Positions 1 to 11,350 of a stretch of DNA of 64,000 nucleotides are shown piece after piece (the first letter of the stretch is position 1; every line of letters begins with the position of its first letter). The DNA comes from Cerrena zonata (taxonomy: Eukaryota > Basidiomycota > Agaricomycetes > Polyporales > Cerrenaceae). The stretch covers positions 61,219 to 125,218 of the forward strand of contig JASBNA010000092.1 of assembly GCA_038087015.1 (NCBI GenBank), in the 5' to 3' direction. A program made the position numbers and the translations under genes. Below the pieces are notes generated by a model. The model saw only the letters and a program-made list of their open reading frames with translations, did no database searches and was not told the origin of the DNA.

Positions 1-644
1 GAAAAGCTCAGCCACTACCTAGGGCTTGCAGGCTGTCCAAATTCTCTTTGACCTTCTTGAAGATTGAGCTTAGGCCAGGCATGTCCACAGTACTGGACTG
101 GTTTATCAAAGCCAACTCATTTGTAGTACATCTCAAGCAGCTCACTGTATATTTTACCAATGAAAAGCTTGATATGTCTTGTGAGGGGATTGCAGATCTC
201 CTCAAACATTGCAGAAATGGTCTTATGGAGCTCACTCTAGTTATTTTTGGCCATGAAATTATTCAAATATTAGAGCATAGTAAGTTATGACAATTAATTA
301 ATCTTGATTAAATACTGACTATCTTTCTAGTGTCATTATCAGGACTTGATAAATTGTCAAAATTGGTCTATCAAGTGTCAAAAAGTGATGATATATTAGA
401 TCTTATCATAGAGCAACTACAGCAGGTTTCTTCCACAAATGATATCAGAGAGGTTGTATTTGACTTTGATTGGACAGTAACAGTCAATATCAGCAAATGG
501 AAGGATATTGACAGTCTCTTAGTAGGGGATAAGTTCAAAAGACTTCATAAAGTAGGGGTTTGTCCAGATACTCATCATAAGTATTTACCACAAATTCATA
601 ATGCAGGCCTTTTAACTGTGTATAAAAATACACACTGGAGATAA
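1..644 (+). CDS. F-box/LRR-like protein, 3' end (5'-truncated by window)
   Basis: The reading frame is open from base 3 and runs to a stop at 642-644, with one intron at 280-330 (GTAAGT donor, TTTCTAG acceptor) that keeps phase. The protein is rich in Leu/Ile repeats, for example LTLVIFGHEIIQILEH and the segment around VVFDFDWTV. This resembles the C-terminal leucine-rich part of the many basidiomycete F-box proteins, which act as substrate adaptors of SCF ubiquitin ligases. No F-box is visible because the start lies outside the window. The sequence is clearly more AT-rich than the genes that follow. The fold-type assignment is inference from composition and from the abundance of F-box genes nearby; it could be another repeat protein. 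Confidence 0.55.
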
Positions 645-2839
645 GGGGACACTAGCTGTTTTATATAGATATCAATCTTTGTATATATGTTTTTCCAATA
701 GATTAGGCATTTTAGGTGGGCAGGGGCGGGAAGTAAGAAAGGCTCAGATAGAGACCTATAACACCGGCGTACAGAGAAATTGACATGCATACCGAGGACA
801 CGGCAAGCACGTTCGGCGTAAAGCTTGACGGTACAAAGACTAGAGACTAGTGAAGATAGCGCTTGACAGCTGTAGAATATTGGGCCCATGGATGCAGCCG
901 ATTGCGATTGAATCAAACATGAGATGTTCGAAGAGATCATTTTGAACCAAGCTCGAAGTGGGTGCAAGGTCCGGAGTGGGACGTCACATTTGGGCATCGT
1001 ATCAGTGTATTCGAGTATATTCGTAGTCAGACATGCCATCACATACCTTACACCATCCAACGATCTCTCCTAAGTCAGAGTCTATCCTATACTCGTCTTT
1101 TCATCGGTATCCAAGATTTACGCCGTATGCTGGGGGAGACGAGGAAGGGATGTCATGTTTTGATAATCGGAGTCAAAGATGACATCTTGCTGGGGATCAC
1201 GAGTGTGTGAGAGTGAGAGAGTTTAGCACAAAGCGAGATGGCTTAGGTCCGACGTATAGGCCTTCCGTAGGGCCAGATAGTGAAGGCCATTTGACAACGG
1301 CATCTTGCACTCACGGAGGAGAAGCTACTGAGAACATGTCGACGGAGTATGCAGGGGTTGCGTGCTTGCATAGCATAGAAGGCAAGCGTCCTGTGTCTTA
1401 TTGCTGGTCGGTTTCATGAGTATACCAGGAACAAAGCAAGCTAAACGTCCGAGCTTTATATGATCAGCGATCCGTCGATAGAATATTACTCACCAGAACT
1501 CCTGTCGGTGATCCAAGCCAGATATCATGTACGGTTCTGACCACTGCAAGGGGGTTTCAACGTTGATCGTTGGCTGAAAGGACTTGGTGTATGCATTGCG
1601 ACACGAGAGAATGCAGAGTTGAGGATCAGAGCAAGAGTCTGACGTCTAGCGGCGGAGGACAGCGACACCAGAGCGAGTAGTCCGATGGCGAGTTAGGCAC
1701 ATTTCCAGTCCATGAACGTAATATTCACAATAACGAGGGATAATGGTGGGGCTTGGTACTACTAGTTAGTAGCGCAGAGTGACTCGAAAGAGGAAGCATA
1801 GAACTCGCAGGAGGAGACACAAGTTGATGGAAGGATTGTGTCGGGGAAATTGACAGACTAGAGATAGTGAAGGCTAGTATTACTTGGGATGAAGTGACCA
1901 ATGTGGGTTTAAAGGAGGCTGTAGAGAAGGTCTAGTGCTCACCAGAAAACCAGGTACGTGGATCGAGAATCGGGATATGAGCCACTTGGTATGTGGGGAG
2001 TGCTTGAAGGGCAGGGATAGGAAAGGTCTTCACTATACGACACTAAGTACACTAGCGAGACGTAGTAATAATATTGGGCTAGCGACTTTGGAAGCATAAG
2101 ATATGGAACACTCCGGCAGTGGGAACTTGAAGAGAGACGATACGAACACTTCATGACGTCATTTTGGAGGGCATGGGTTGCGGTTTAGACAGGATGCTAT
2201 AGATAGGAATATATACATTTATTGAGAATCGAAACAAGCTGAAAAGGTATAGCAGAGATAGTAGGACCAGGAGAGTGACAGCGTTTGATGCGAGAGCAGA
2301 GGCGAATTCGAGGGGGATAGCGCAGTACTATCAGGAGGGGAATACCGCAGCAGTTTAGCGTAAGGGCATAAGATTCATGCAAGCAAAGTTGGCGGAATAT
2401 ACAGAGCGAATACGGCCAGCAGAGATGGTTAGGTCGCCGGTGGATTCGAAGGCGGTCGTGGAGGACAGTACAGTGCTCACCGAGGACCAGGCGAATGCTC
2501 GATGTGCGGAGCGAGACATCGATAGCTCCGTCTTCTGGACACTCACCGCACTAGGAATAATTGGATAGTTTGGTAGGGTTGACGATTGTCTTCATCCAGC
2601 CTTAGCTAAAGTAGTTTCAGACAAGATCAAGTCGCTAGCTATAGTCGAACAGCTGGCGATGACGTCAATGCGCGCTCATTTTTGATTCGACGAGCTCCGA
2701 CTCTGAGTCTGCCTTAGACTTTGATAGCATTCTTCTCTTCTCTCTTCTCTCCTGCAATTCTCCAACATGCCTCCCTCGTGTATGTATACTCTGGTAAGGC
2801 TTAATACCAGCTTATCAGAGCCCTGCAAATTTTGAAATC
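645..2839. other. 2.2-kb stretch without a confident gene
   Basis: Only short open frames occur, none with a recognisable domain. On the minus strand several phrases resembling GTGAGC/GTGAGT donors occur (near 1487, 1936 and 2473). They could mark remains of a multi-exon gene, but no continuous spliced frame could be built. A pyrimidine-rich run around 2730-2765 (TTCTCTTCTCTCTTCTCTCC) precedes the next gene and looks like its promoter or leader. Confidence 0.4.
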
Positions 2840-3596
2840 ATGTCTGCCTCGTGGGCAAGCCCTCCTCCGATCGCTCACCGTGGAAAATTAAGTTGGAACT
2901 GTTCCGATTCCAATTTTCGTCATTGGTTTAGGTGGGTAAACCCTATCTACACTGACCAAGACCATTACGATATAGCTCAAGGCTCTATGAGTAATTATAC
3001 CTACGATGCCGTGTGTTCACTCTATGTACTCTATACATCCAGAAGGTCAGGTCGATCAGTATCCCTTCTTCAACAGGAACCCTTCCGTCCTCATTCATAC
3101 GAGTATAAGCGCAAAATGGTCTCCCGTGAAAGGGGTAGGTGGTATCCCTACTACGGACCTCGAGACAATAGTATGCAGAAACAGGCCCGACTTCGCAGGA
3201 GGATCGTTCACAGAAGCATCAGCCGCCATCGGGACGAAGCGCAGAGAGATTCTGTTGAAGTACGGAAAACTGATGTACGATACGAACGAAGCAAACAGTC
3301 TTGAACCTGCTGTTGCTGAAGCACATACTACTGGTTTTAGACTCAGGAGCGGTGGATTAGCAGCTGCTCATGTGGTAAGTTTGAACAGAACATCCAGAGA
3401 TGAAATGATGGCCTAAAGTAACTCACAGGACTTCTTCGCACTTTCAAATGACCCATCAGCCTTTGTCAAACTCACCGACGGTCACCCGTGTAAGTAAAGA
3501 TCCGATCGTTTCTCTCAAAGTAGCAGAATCTAGTAGTGTTTCCCGATCCGATTACCAGGGGTCGAATTTGACTTCGGTGATAGACCTAACTGCTGA
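2840..3596 (+). CDS. Unknown small protein, spliced
   Basis: The coding frame of the central exon (about 3051-3374) and two downstream exons (3429-3489 and 3559-3596) join in phase across introns 3375-3428 and 3490-3558, both GT-AG. The C-terminus reads as DFFALSNDPSAF, then HPWVEFDFGD, then stop. The 5' part is less certain. ATG 2840 opens a frame (MSASWASPPPIAHRGKLSW) that must be joined to the central exon by an intron ending near 3050; the donor could be at 2936 or 3011. I do not recognise the family. No signal peptide or membrane segment is seen. Confidence is moderate that this is a real gene and low for the first exon. Confidence 0.5.
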
Positions 3597-3909
3597 ACCT
3601 CTAATGTGACGGTACGTATCGCCATACTTACAGACCTACCCCATGTTCATCCGAATAACAGAGTGCTCACTGCTGAAGTCTTAGCCCGCACATCGCTACG
3701 TACGATATTGAAAGTGCGACAATCGTGCGATCATGATTCTACGAGGGAGCTAGTATACATTCTTTGAATCCTCCTATCCTAAAAGAGCGAACTTCACCCT
3801 CATGCTGTTCATGTTCATGAATGTAGCTACCTCGAAATGGAATTTTCACACACCATCCAAGCCTCTATCTCGTGGTCTGGAAATTGTCAAATTCACGCAT
3901 ATGGCTTTG

Positions 3910-3916
3910 TATAAAA
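3910..3916 (+). promoter_or_regulatory. TATA box of the SRPBCC gene
   Basis: TATAAAA lies 50 bp upstream of the proposed ATG at 3966, a plausible core-promoter distance for a short-leader fungal gene. Confidence 0.5.
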
Positions 3917-3965
3917 ATCCGAGGGGTTGCTAAGAACGAAATGTGAACTCCCCCTTCAGACAGAT

Positions 3966-4656
3966 ATGTTTCTGTTCTCCGCTATCCTGCTCCTCACCTC
4001 GACTCTAGTATATGCCCAGACGAATCTCCCTCCCCTACCCGATGGTACTCAGTGGTCGGCGGGCACAAGCATCACCATCGATGCACCGATCGATGCTGTT
4101 TGGGACGTACTGCTAGACTGGGAGAAATACGCAGAATGGAATCCATTCGTCCGGTAATCACCATATCTTCTTTCTCCCAACTCACCTTTGAACACCATCA
4201 CATATCTCTAGCGGCCAAACCCTTGCCAACGAGTTTTTCATCCCCGCTTCCGTAGAAGATCGAACACTGGATGCTCTCAAAGCAGCCGGAAGCTCGCTCG
4301 AAGGCCAACGTCTCATATTGACAGTTCAAATCCCACCTCTTCCGCTCCCAGTTGACGAGAACACACCAAGTAACCTACTTCACAGCCAAATCAGCTTCGA
4401 AAACATCACAGCAATGCAGCCGACTCAACATCGGATGGCGTGGAGACAGATGATGTTTCCCGACGTGATCCTGAGTGCCGAGCGGTGGTCGGCGTTGAGT
4501 CGTACGGGGTTCCTTGGGTTGGAAACGTTATATGAGTCTAGGGAGGGATATGGCGGAGCATTGGCAGGGACATTGCAGGCATTGTATGGGGTGGGATTGC
4601 AGGAGGCATTCGATGCACAGGGTGTGGCATTGAAGAGCCGCGTCGAAGGTAGCTGA
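3966..4656 (+). CDS. Secreted SRPBCC (START-like) domain protein
   Basis: Two exons (3966-4153 and 4212-4656) encode about 210 residues. The first 18 residues (MFLFSAILLLTSTLVYAQ) are a clear signal peptide. They are followed by APIDAVWDVLLDWEKYAEWNPF, the typical opening of the polyketide-cyclase/SRPBCC fold, which forms a deep hydrophobic ligand pocket. The second exon completes the domain (GFLGLETLYESREGYGGALA). The ATG at 3966 was chosen because it starts the signal peptide directly and has a TATA box 50 bp upstream; an earlier in-frame near-cognate start would bury the signal. The protein is probably exported or lumenal. The ligand is unknown, and no catalytic residues can be assigned. 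Small SRPBCC proteins of this kind are common in Agaricomycetes. Confidence 0.8.
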
Positions 4657-5114
4657 GTACGATCACAAACGTGTACCCCTTCGGTCTCCTGCGAGGTTGC
4701 CGGAGAATTATCGCTCGGGCTTACGCGAAGGTTACGTTCTCAGTTTGCAATACGACGCAAATGACATCAGGATCTGTTTCTATTTCCAAAGTGTAGATAA
4801 GTACACAGAGGGATCGTAACAGATGACATATTCTAGTTGACACATCTAGAAGGTCAGCTAGAAGATTAATAGTAGTTTAATCCAGAGACGGATGGTTGAA
4901 CGCAAGCTCGAGAGTGTGTTTGAGTTTTTGAAGGTAAATCTAAAAATCATAGAGTAGCTAACAATGAGTTCATTTGAATGATGTAAGCGGCCCACAGAGA
5001 AATTCAAGAATAGGAACGCCGGGCGACGAGAGTAGAATAATCCATATCATTTTCAATATTCATTCTCGGATAGCAGAATGGCGGCACACAGGTCGATTAA
5101 CAGCCCCAATAGAG
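4657..5114. other. Intergenic, no feature seen
   Basis: About 460 bp between the SRPBCC gene and the MPDU1-like fragment. No open frame, repeat or RNA gene is evident. The stretch contains the 3' flanks of two convergent transcription units. Confidence 0.4.
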
Positions 5115-5774
5115 CTAGTTAAGTAGCAGCAGGGACGAGTCAAAAGTCATCCAGGGCCAGAAGCTGTCTAGACAGAAAGTGAAGAAGCACGCCATCGAGG
5201 ACGTCGTCTGAGTCTCCATGGTAGTAGAGGACTGTAGCAATAAATGCTTTGACACTGAGTAGAAAAATAAGTATAAAGCGTCCGGATGGTATATGTGAGT
5301 ATAATACGCACCTTCGATGCCTGATGTACTACGGGCAGTCAAAGATACACTGCTTGAGGGCAGGTCATCAGGAACTGAGATAGGTTCAGGGATGGCGACC
5401 TTCTTCTCATAATGAGCTGTTGTGCTGACTTTGCCTAGGTCATCTTCCTCGTCTTTTCCCCAGTAGATGTACATTTGTGCACCGAGCACGATATTAAGGA
5501 GAAGGGCTAGGACAAAACGCATGAAAAGGATGGGATCGCCAACTTCGGCGAAAGCGCGGGCAAGGCATCCTGCGACTTGGGATCCTACGGCAAAGGCAAA
5601 GAGATGTCCTGCTGATCGTGCTCGGAAGTTCTGGCAGATTTGGAGAATCTTGGAAAACAAGGACAATGGAATGGTTGCGACTTGGAACGCGGCTAGGGTT
5701 GTTGGTAATGATCGGAGAGAATACCTCTGACTGACTTGGCCTACAATAAGACACCAAGGTCTTTTACGAACCAA
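5115..5774 (-). pseudogene. MPDU1/Lec35-like PQ-loop protein, C-terminal half only
   Basis: The segment LPTTLAAFQVATIPLSLF, then KILQICQNFRARSAGHLFAF, then GCLARAFAEVGDP, then VLGAQMYIYWGK has the order and motifs of the second PQ-loop half of mannose-P-dolichol utilization defect 1 (MPDU1) proteins. These are ER membrane proteins needed for use of dolichol-linked mannose and glucose. A splice acceptor is visible near 5728 (GTCAGTCAG before AGGTATTC), so the exon belongs to a longer gene. The first PQ-loop half is not present upstream, where only about 270 bp separate it from the next gene. An intron of 57 bp near 5255-5311 (GTGCGT donor) divides the tail. I read this as a 5'-truncated copy or a 3' fragment left by rearrangement. 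The tail and this intron reappear in a second copy at about 31.04-31.30 kb. Confidence 0.6.
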
Positions 5775-6043
5775 GGAAGATTCCTCGTGATGGCAGTCAT
5801 GTTCAAGTGGCAGAAATACACGCCTCGTAGGTCACTGCAAGGACAAGTACAGTTGTCGACCTAGCGATTACGTCATCAAATTCAATTAGTCTTCACGTTG
5901 ACTTTGGACTTTCACCTAGTGCCCCATATACATTCATCTATATTTCGCTCTTGTGATTTCATGACACACTTCATATATTCATGTATGCATAATCTATCCT
6001 GACCGAAAAGAAGGAACTTCTAGGAGCGGATCCCTTCCCCACG

Positions 6044-7127
6044 ATGTCGATCGCTTTTCTAAGCAAGCCCCAGATTACTGTGCATCACCAGGCGAAAGGG
6101 CTAGATACTCACCAGTTCTCTCCGCTCTTCAACGTGGAAAGTCTCACCCGTTTGCTCCATCAAGAGTTTATAGCCGATGACAAACAAGACGCCGACATTC
6201 ACATTATGAGGCGCGAATTGAATGTATACGGTATGAGAAATTTCTCTGATTGTGGATGGTCTGTTGCCGACCTGTCTTAGAACCTGGATCGTCCTCTAAA
6301 CCGCATATCAACGCAGGAGAAAACATGTTTGGTTCTCTCATGATCATCCTCCCGACTGCCTATGAAGGCGGCTCTCTCGTATCGCACAGTGAAGAGAAGG
6401 AATGGATTGTTGGCTCGGCGCACGCGATCTCTTTATCTCTTTAACTCCCGGTCCTTGTGTTGCCTTCGTGGCATTCAACTGTAACGTCGAATATGAAGTC
6501 CACGACAGAACCTCGCCTACCCTTACATACATCTCCGCCACTGTGGATGAAAGCTACGAGCTTTTGAAGACGGCATTCACGCATATGTTCGATAGTTCCG
6601 ATCTTCTGCCTAATGGCGGTTATCTTGACTTTGGGCTGGGTCGCAAGCATGATCTGGGTAGACCTTATAGCGAGCTGGGGAGCCTTGAAAAGAAACTCAA
6701 AAGGAGCGGTGCTCTGCTGTGGAAGGTATGCAAGGACTTGCCCATGGATGTATCCTTCCGGGTGCTCTATGCGGACAATAACGACGATGATTATTATAAT
6801 GTTTTCGCATGCCAGAGATATGATATACAACTCGCGTACAGATCGGGCGATCAACCACTCGAGTATATTGCAGGCTACAGTGGATCTCTTCGTGTTTCTG
6901 GCGGTCATTTGACGGATATCACGATCGAATGGGTCGTTGGAGAGATTAAATATGGATTCTTTACTGAAATGTTTGGATGGTATCACGATGGCGAGCCTGA
7001 TATGAGACAGATAGATGGGTACGTGTGTTTGATGGTGGTGGTTGGACGGTATGGGAATAGGAAAAATACAGAGACAAATGAGCACTTGGAGAAACCGGAT
7101 GCATCGGACTCGGAAACGTCTTCATGA
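6044..7127 (+). pseudogene. 2OG-Fe(II) oxygenase-like gene, frameshifted
   Basis: Exon 1 (6044-6230) and exon 2 (from 6281) join as NVY-EPGSSSKPHINAGEN, then MFGSLMIILPTAYEGGSLV. This matches the core of fungal prolyl-4-hydroxylase-type 2-oxoglutarate oxygenases. The frame then breaks. ATCTCTTT at 6427-6434 is duplicated at 6435-6442, an 8-bp tandem duplication that brings a TAA at 6442-6444. Ignoring one copy restores continuity with the downstream frame (LTPGPCVAFVAFNCNVEYEV), which stays open to 7127. Independently, the iron-ligand motif reads H-I-N where the family has H-x-D, and the distal His expected in V-E-H-E-V is Tyr. The gene therefore looks catalytically dead as well as frameshifted. 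The long open frame after the break suggests recent loss. A sequencing error could explain the frameshift but not the changed ligands. Confidence 0.75.
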
Positions 7128-7216
7128 CACTGGGGATGTTTATCTCTAAATGTTATTCCTGGGAATGATTAGTTTATAGACGTTCACAGACAGATTAAAA
7201 CAATCTTACCTTGTGG

Positions 7217-7639
7217 CTACTCCAAAATAGTGCCCTTCACAAACTTGTTGAGTTGGCCAAACGTCAACATGTCTCCAAGAAACACAAAGAAATGACCTGT
7301 GCCATGGAATATAGCACCAAGGGCCAGGATCGGAGCCACTGCTAGGAATCCCATCCCTTGAAGGAATAATTTGAGAGGACGAAGCATCCTCTTCTTCGTC
7401 TTCCTATCTCCCCTCTCCCATGCATCAGCATCCCTTCGGAATTTGTTTCGCACCTCTCCGTCGGGGTGAACCTCTGATGCCCGCCGCAGGAGGGAAAGAA
7501 TTTCAAGAGAGAGCCGTTCCCTTTCGGAGGTATCTTTCTTGGAGAGGTTTTCGTATTTGTTGGTCTCGATGGTGAGCTGTTGCAGGACTATATGCCATTC
7601 TTCGTTGACCGGGACCTTGGGGCCGAAGTCAGTGATCAT
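7217..7639 (-). CDS. Small membrane protein of unknown function
   Basis: ATG at 7639 opens 140 residues ending at 7217. The first 80 residues are polar and helical (NEEWHIVLQQLTIETNKY and so on), followed by a basic patch (RGDRKTKKRMLRPLK). Two hydrophobic stretches then follow (GMGFLAVAPILALGAIFHG and FFVFLGDMLTFG), probably membrane segments. A 57-bp intron just upstream (GTACGG donor, TTTACTAG acceptor one base before the ATG) is recognisable. An additional 5' exon may therefore exist in the 7.7-8.06 kb region, but the joined frame there contains a stop, so I start at the ATG. The family is not recognised. It runs convergently toward the oxygenase pseudogene. Confidence 0.6.
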   Translation of the reverse strand: MITDFGPKVPVNEEWHIVLQQLTIETNKYENLSKKDTSERERLSLEILSLLRRASEVHPDGEVRNKFRRDADAWERGDRKTKKRMLRPLKLFLQGMGFLAVAPILALGAIFHGTGHFFVFLGDMLTFGQLNKFVKGTILE

Positions 7640-8216
7640 CCTAGTAAAGTATCTTAGTTTCCTTGAGGGCGATCGTACAAGAGTCACCACACCGTACCTT
7701 GAGTACGAAGAGAGGGTGTCGCTAACAGGTCATGTATGGTCGCCCATGTCCGACACGGAGCGACTAGTGTTTATAGGTGCCTAAAAATAACTCGTAGCGC
7801 GGAATCAAGGTTTGGAGGGTATGAAGAATGAATAAACAAGCTTCGACTGATGGCATTTGACAGACCACAGTTGGCTGCGGGAGAGACCATTGCAATCCCA
7901 CGCGGGCTTCCTTCTCAGAGAAATAGCCGGGGTGTGATTTTTGGATTGTTCGCAGTAGAGATACGCAGCAGTGAGGATAGGGTGGAGTATAACTATTTGA
8001 TAAAAGTGGGTGTTTAGTACGGAGGTGGGTAAGCGTAACAGCAGTTGTGACATCCAATACAAGTTATAATGATAACCGGTAAATTTTGAATAGTACCGCA
8101 GCTAATGATTGTGATTTCTAGCCCATCAATGACCGTTATAGACGAGGACCATAGTAAGTATGATGGTTGAGTTTACGGGCGCGTCACCAGTCCGCTGTAA
8201 GATGCGTACAAGGACA
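7640..8216. other. Upstream region of the membrane protein; no clear gene
   Basis: Minus-strand open frames exist at 7764-8062 but overlap in different frames and show no domain. Part may be 5' exons of the downstream membrane-protein gene. Confidence 0.3.
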
Positions 8217-9516
8217 TCACTGTAACTGTTTAGCTAAGAAACTCATGACCTTCTCCGGTTCATCCCAATGAGGCTATAAGAGAGAAAATAAGAAATATCG
8301 TCATTTTAGAATAGAAATAAAGCTTACAAAGTGGTTACAACCACCCAACCTCGCGAGTTCGACTTTCCTCTTGATGTTAGACCCCTCGTCACGCAAAAGG
8401 TTGGCTACAGTCATAGCGGCGATTACAGGGTCAACCGAGGACATATCGCACCATACTACGACCAACTTGCAATCTGGCCATACCAAAGGCGTTTCGGCAG
8501 ACTTGACGAGCCCTACAGCGCGATGGAAACTATCCTTGTGAATGGCGGTATCTAATTTGGCCAACGTCACAAAGTATCGTGCCATCGATTCAAGGGAAAC
8601 GAAAGTGGCAAGTTCATCGGGAATGAACCTTTCTGCGGTTGTGATCTTCTTCCATTCTTCGATGTTTAACGCACGGAATGTTTCTTCGGGAAGCTCTTGG
8701 ACGGGGACTCGTTCTCCGAGTGTCTCGAGAGTGACCTTGGAGATATCGTCGATCGGGGTAAAGTAGGAAGCTCCCCAAGAACTGAATTGTTGCAAACGTT
8801 CCTGCTCTGAGACACTCTGGTCGAAGGAAGGCCAATAGAGACCTTTAGGACGTTCCGGTGTGAAGACGATAGGCGGAATGGGTACGCCCACGGAAAACAT
8901 AGAGGAATCTGTTCGTAACTATATCACTTTCAAAAGCGGTATATCAGGAGAAATAGAAACATACCATATAAGATAGCAGAACGTAAATAACGCTGTAACT
9001 GTTGTTGGACTTCAGCAGGTAACGCAGAGGCATTACTCAATAAAGCCAACGGGAGGTGTGCGCCCATAGACCACCCAAGCACGCTGATACCACCAACCGC
9101 CTTCCCGCCATTGCCTATAGTTACCGGTGGTATCTTGAGCGTGTCTATCAGATGAACTAACAGGTTGGCAACCTCTGCCCCGCGCTTCGCAAGTCCTTGA
9201 GCTTGAGCATCTTTGTCGGTAGATGTGAAATCTTCGATTTCAGATGCTGTATATAAAGACGAAGGTGGGTAATCCCTTTGGTTCACTCGGATGAGTCGAA
9301 CCTGGTGTTGGGAAGCGAAAGGCAAAAGCCTTCCGAATACACCTATAAGGGTCAGGGTAAGTATCACATTGGGAAGTAGCGTGGCGTGGTCGTACCAGTT
9401 GTGAACGTTATTCCATGGATCATAACCAAGGTATTGTACGCCTCGGTCGTGTTGGGAGCACCACTGTCCTCGTAGAACAAGACGGTGCCATTGTCATCAA
9501 CAGGGGCTAAAGGCAT
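8217..9516 (-). CDS. Alpha/beta hydrolase, tandem copy 1
   Basis: Four exons: 9516-9396, 9342-8965, 8908-8328 and 8273-8217. They join in phase across 53-56 bp introns to give about 378 residues. MPLAPVDDNGTVLFYEDSG, then LVMIHGITF, is the N-terminal strand with the oxyanion-loop HG. GWSMGAHLPLAL in exon 2 holds the nucleophile Ser of the G-x-S-x-G elbow. CNHFPHWDEPEKVMSFL at the C-terminus supplies the catalytic His next to the splice site, a layout typical of these enzymes. An Asp in VVWCDMSSVDP is a candidate acid. The enzyme is a cytosolic-type serine hydrolase without a signal peptide; the substrate is unknown. The neighbour at 10.0-11.35 kb is a paralogue with the same exon plan. The start is the first ATG and has a TATA element about 57 bp upstream. 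Confidence 0.85.
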
Positions 9517-9572
9517 TTCGAGGGTTGTGAAGGATCGATGTTATGATAGAGTCTTAGGTACACCACCTGGAA

Positions 9573-9580
9573 TATTTATA
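9573..9580 (-). promoter_or_regulatory. TATA box of hydrolase copy 1
   Basis: TATAAATA on the minus strand, about 57 bp upstream of the ATG at 9516. Confidence 0.45.
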
Positions 9581-10035
9581 CCGTGGACAGGCATAATCGA
9601 GTTGCATGACTAGGACACGGAGCAGACCGTGTTGCTCTTATTGGGCGTGATTACGTGCAATGCACATCCATTATGGCAGGAATGATGATAGGGTCTGCCG
9701 AGTGAGAGTCACGTCTCGAATGCTGAGAGAAAACACCGTGAGCTTGCTGTTATGACACCGAGAAGATCGAAGTGTGAGACCGTAATCTTGGGTTCTGTCT
9801 TGAGATTACATGATCACTCACCCGTCGTTCATCATACGGTCATTGAAAGAAGTATTGGGTGACATACCGATTATTAACTGAGTTCACCAGTGATCGGTAT
9901 AGTGAAATGATTTTGAAACACCTCGAACGATCTAATTCACAGTGGTCCTCTCAAAGTGCGTAAGCTGCTCCGAGAAGACCCGGGGCAGCTCGTGATTGCA
10001 TAAGGATATTGGTCACTGAGCCTACAGATTATATA
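9581..10035. other. Spacer between tandem hydrolases
   Basis: About 450 bp between the two hydrolase genes, serving as 5' flank of copy 1 and 3' flank of copy 2. No open frame or repeat seen. Confidence 0.4.
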
Positions 10036-11350
10036 TCATATTTGTCCAGCAAGGAAAGATACGACCTTCTCGGGCTCATCCCAATGGGGCTGAACACGAG
10101 AAGAGGTGCAACATGAGAATACTTTCGTCTTCGAAATTTGGGAGACTCACGAAGTGATTTGCGCCTATCAACCTCTGAACCTCGACCTTCCTCTTGACGT
10201 TCGACCCCTCAGTACTCAGAAGTTTGACCAATGTTGCGGATGCAATCGTGCAATCAACCAGAGTCATATCGCACCACACGAGCACCACTTTACACTCTGG
10301 CCATACTAATGGCGTTCCGACCGAACCTAGCAAAGGGTCATCAAGGCCTAAAGCATGACGAAGGATTCCCCTATTCACCGAGGGGTCTAGATTTCCTAAC
10401 GTCCCGGGATAGCGTGCGGTCGCCTCAATAGACGACATAGCAGTGAGCTCGTCAGGAGGAATCCTGTCCAACGTCATCGCCTTCTTCCAAGGCTCTATGC
10501 TTAGTGCACTGAAAGTGTCCTCCGTAAGATCTTGGACGGGTGACCGCTTCCCCAATTTCTCTAACGTCACTGTGGAAATGTCCTCGGTTGGTTCGTAGTA
10601 GGACGATACCCACGGACCAAATCGTTGCACACGTTCCTCGAGCGAGATACTCGTGTCGAAGAATGGCCAATATAGACCTTTCGGACGGTCTGAAGTGAAT
10701 ACAATGGGCGGAATTGATACGCCCACTGGGAACATCGATGGGTCTGAAGCTTGATTAGCTCACCTTTAAACAAATAGGCATAGATAGAGAATCGTACCGA
10801 AGAGAATTGTAGAGCGTAAATAACTTTGTAGTCGCTGCTGAACTTGATCGGACAACGTAGAAGCACTGCCCAACAAAGCTATCGGGAGGTGTGCGCCCAT
10901 GGACCACCCAAGCACACTGATTCCGCCAAGTTTCTCATCGCCTCCAACAGATATAGGTGGTAGGTTGAGCGTATCTATGAGGTGGACCAGTAGATTGGCA
11001 ATTTCCACACCTCGCTTCCTAACGCCCAGTGATTGGGTCACCTTGTCAGTGGACGTGAATTCCTCAATCTCAGAGGTAGTGAATAAGGATGAGGGATGGT
11101 AGTCCCTTTGATTCACCCGAATGAGTCGAAGGTGGTATTGGGCGGCGAAAGGTACAAGCTTGCCGAATATGTCTTAAGGTTGAGATTGGTCAAGGGGGTA
11201 TCGGTGTAATCATCACATAAAACACGTACCGCTGTTGTACGTGATTCCATGAATCAGAACTAGCGTTGTGTACGCACGATTTACATCTGGAATGCCGCTA
11301 TCCTCGTAGAACAAAACCGTACCGTTATCATCAACTGGTGCTAAGGGCAT
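10036..11350 (-). CDS. Alpha/beta hydrolase, tandem copy 2
   Basis: Four exons: 11350-11230, 11172-10798, 10743-10151 and 10089-10036. They encode about 380 residues. Intron positions and phases are the same as in copy 1, and the first exon has the identical length of 121 bp. It starts MPLAPVDDNGTVLFYEDSG and carries GWSMGAHLPIAL (nucleophile) and ANHFPHWDEPEKVVSFLAGQ (catalytic His). This copy has a small loop insertion (GLDDPLLGSVGTPLVWPE) relative to copy 1. The divergence of third positions and loops indicates an old tandem duplication with both copies kept intact, which suggests both are functional. The substrate is unknown. Confidence 0.85.

Noticed and set aside
596..1060. 154-residue minus-strand frame
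   Set aside because: No domain, low-complexity pyrimidine-like composition at its end, and it overlaps the end of the first gene; no splice support.
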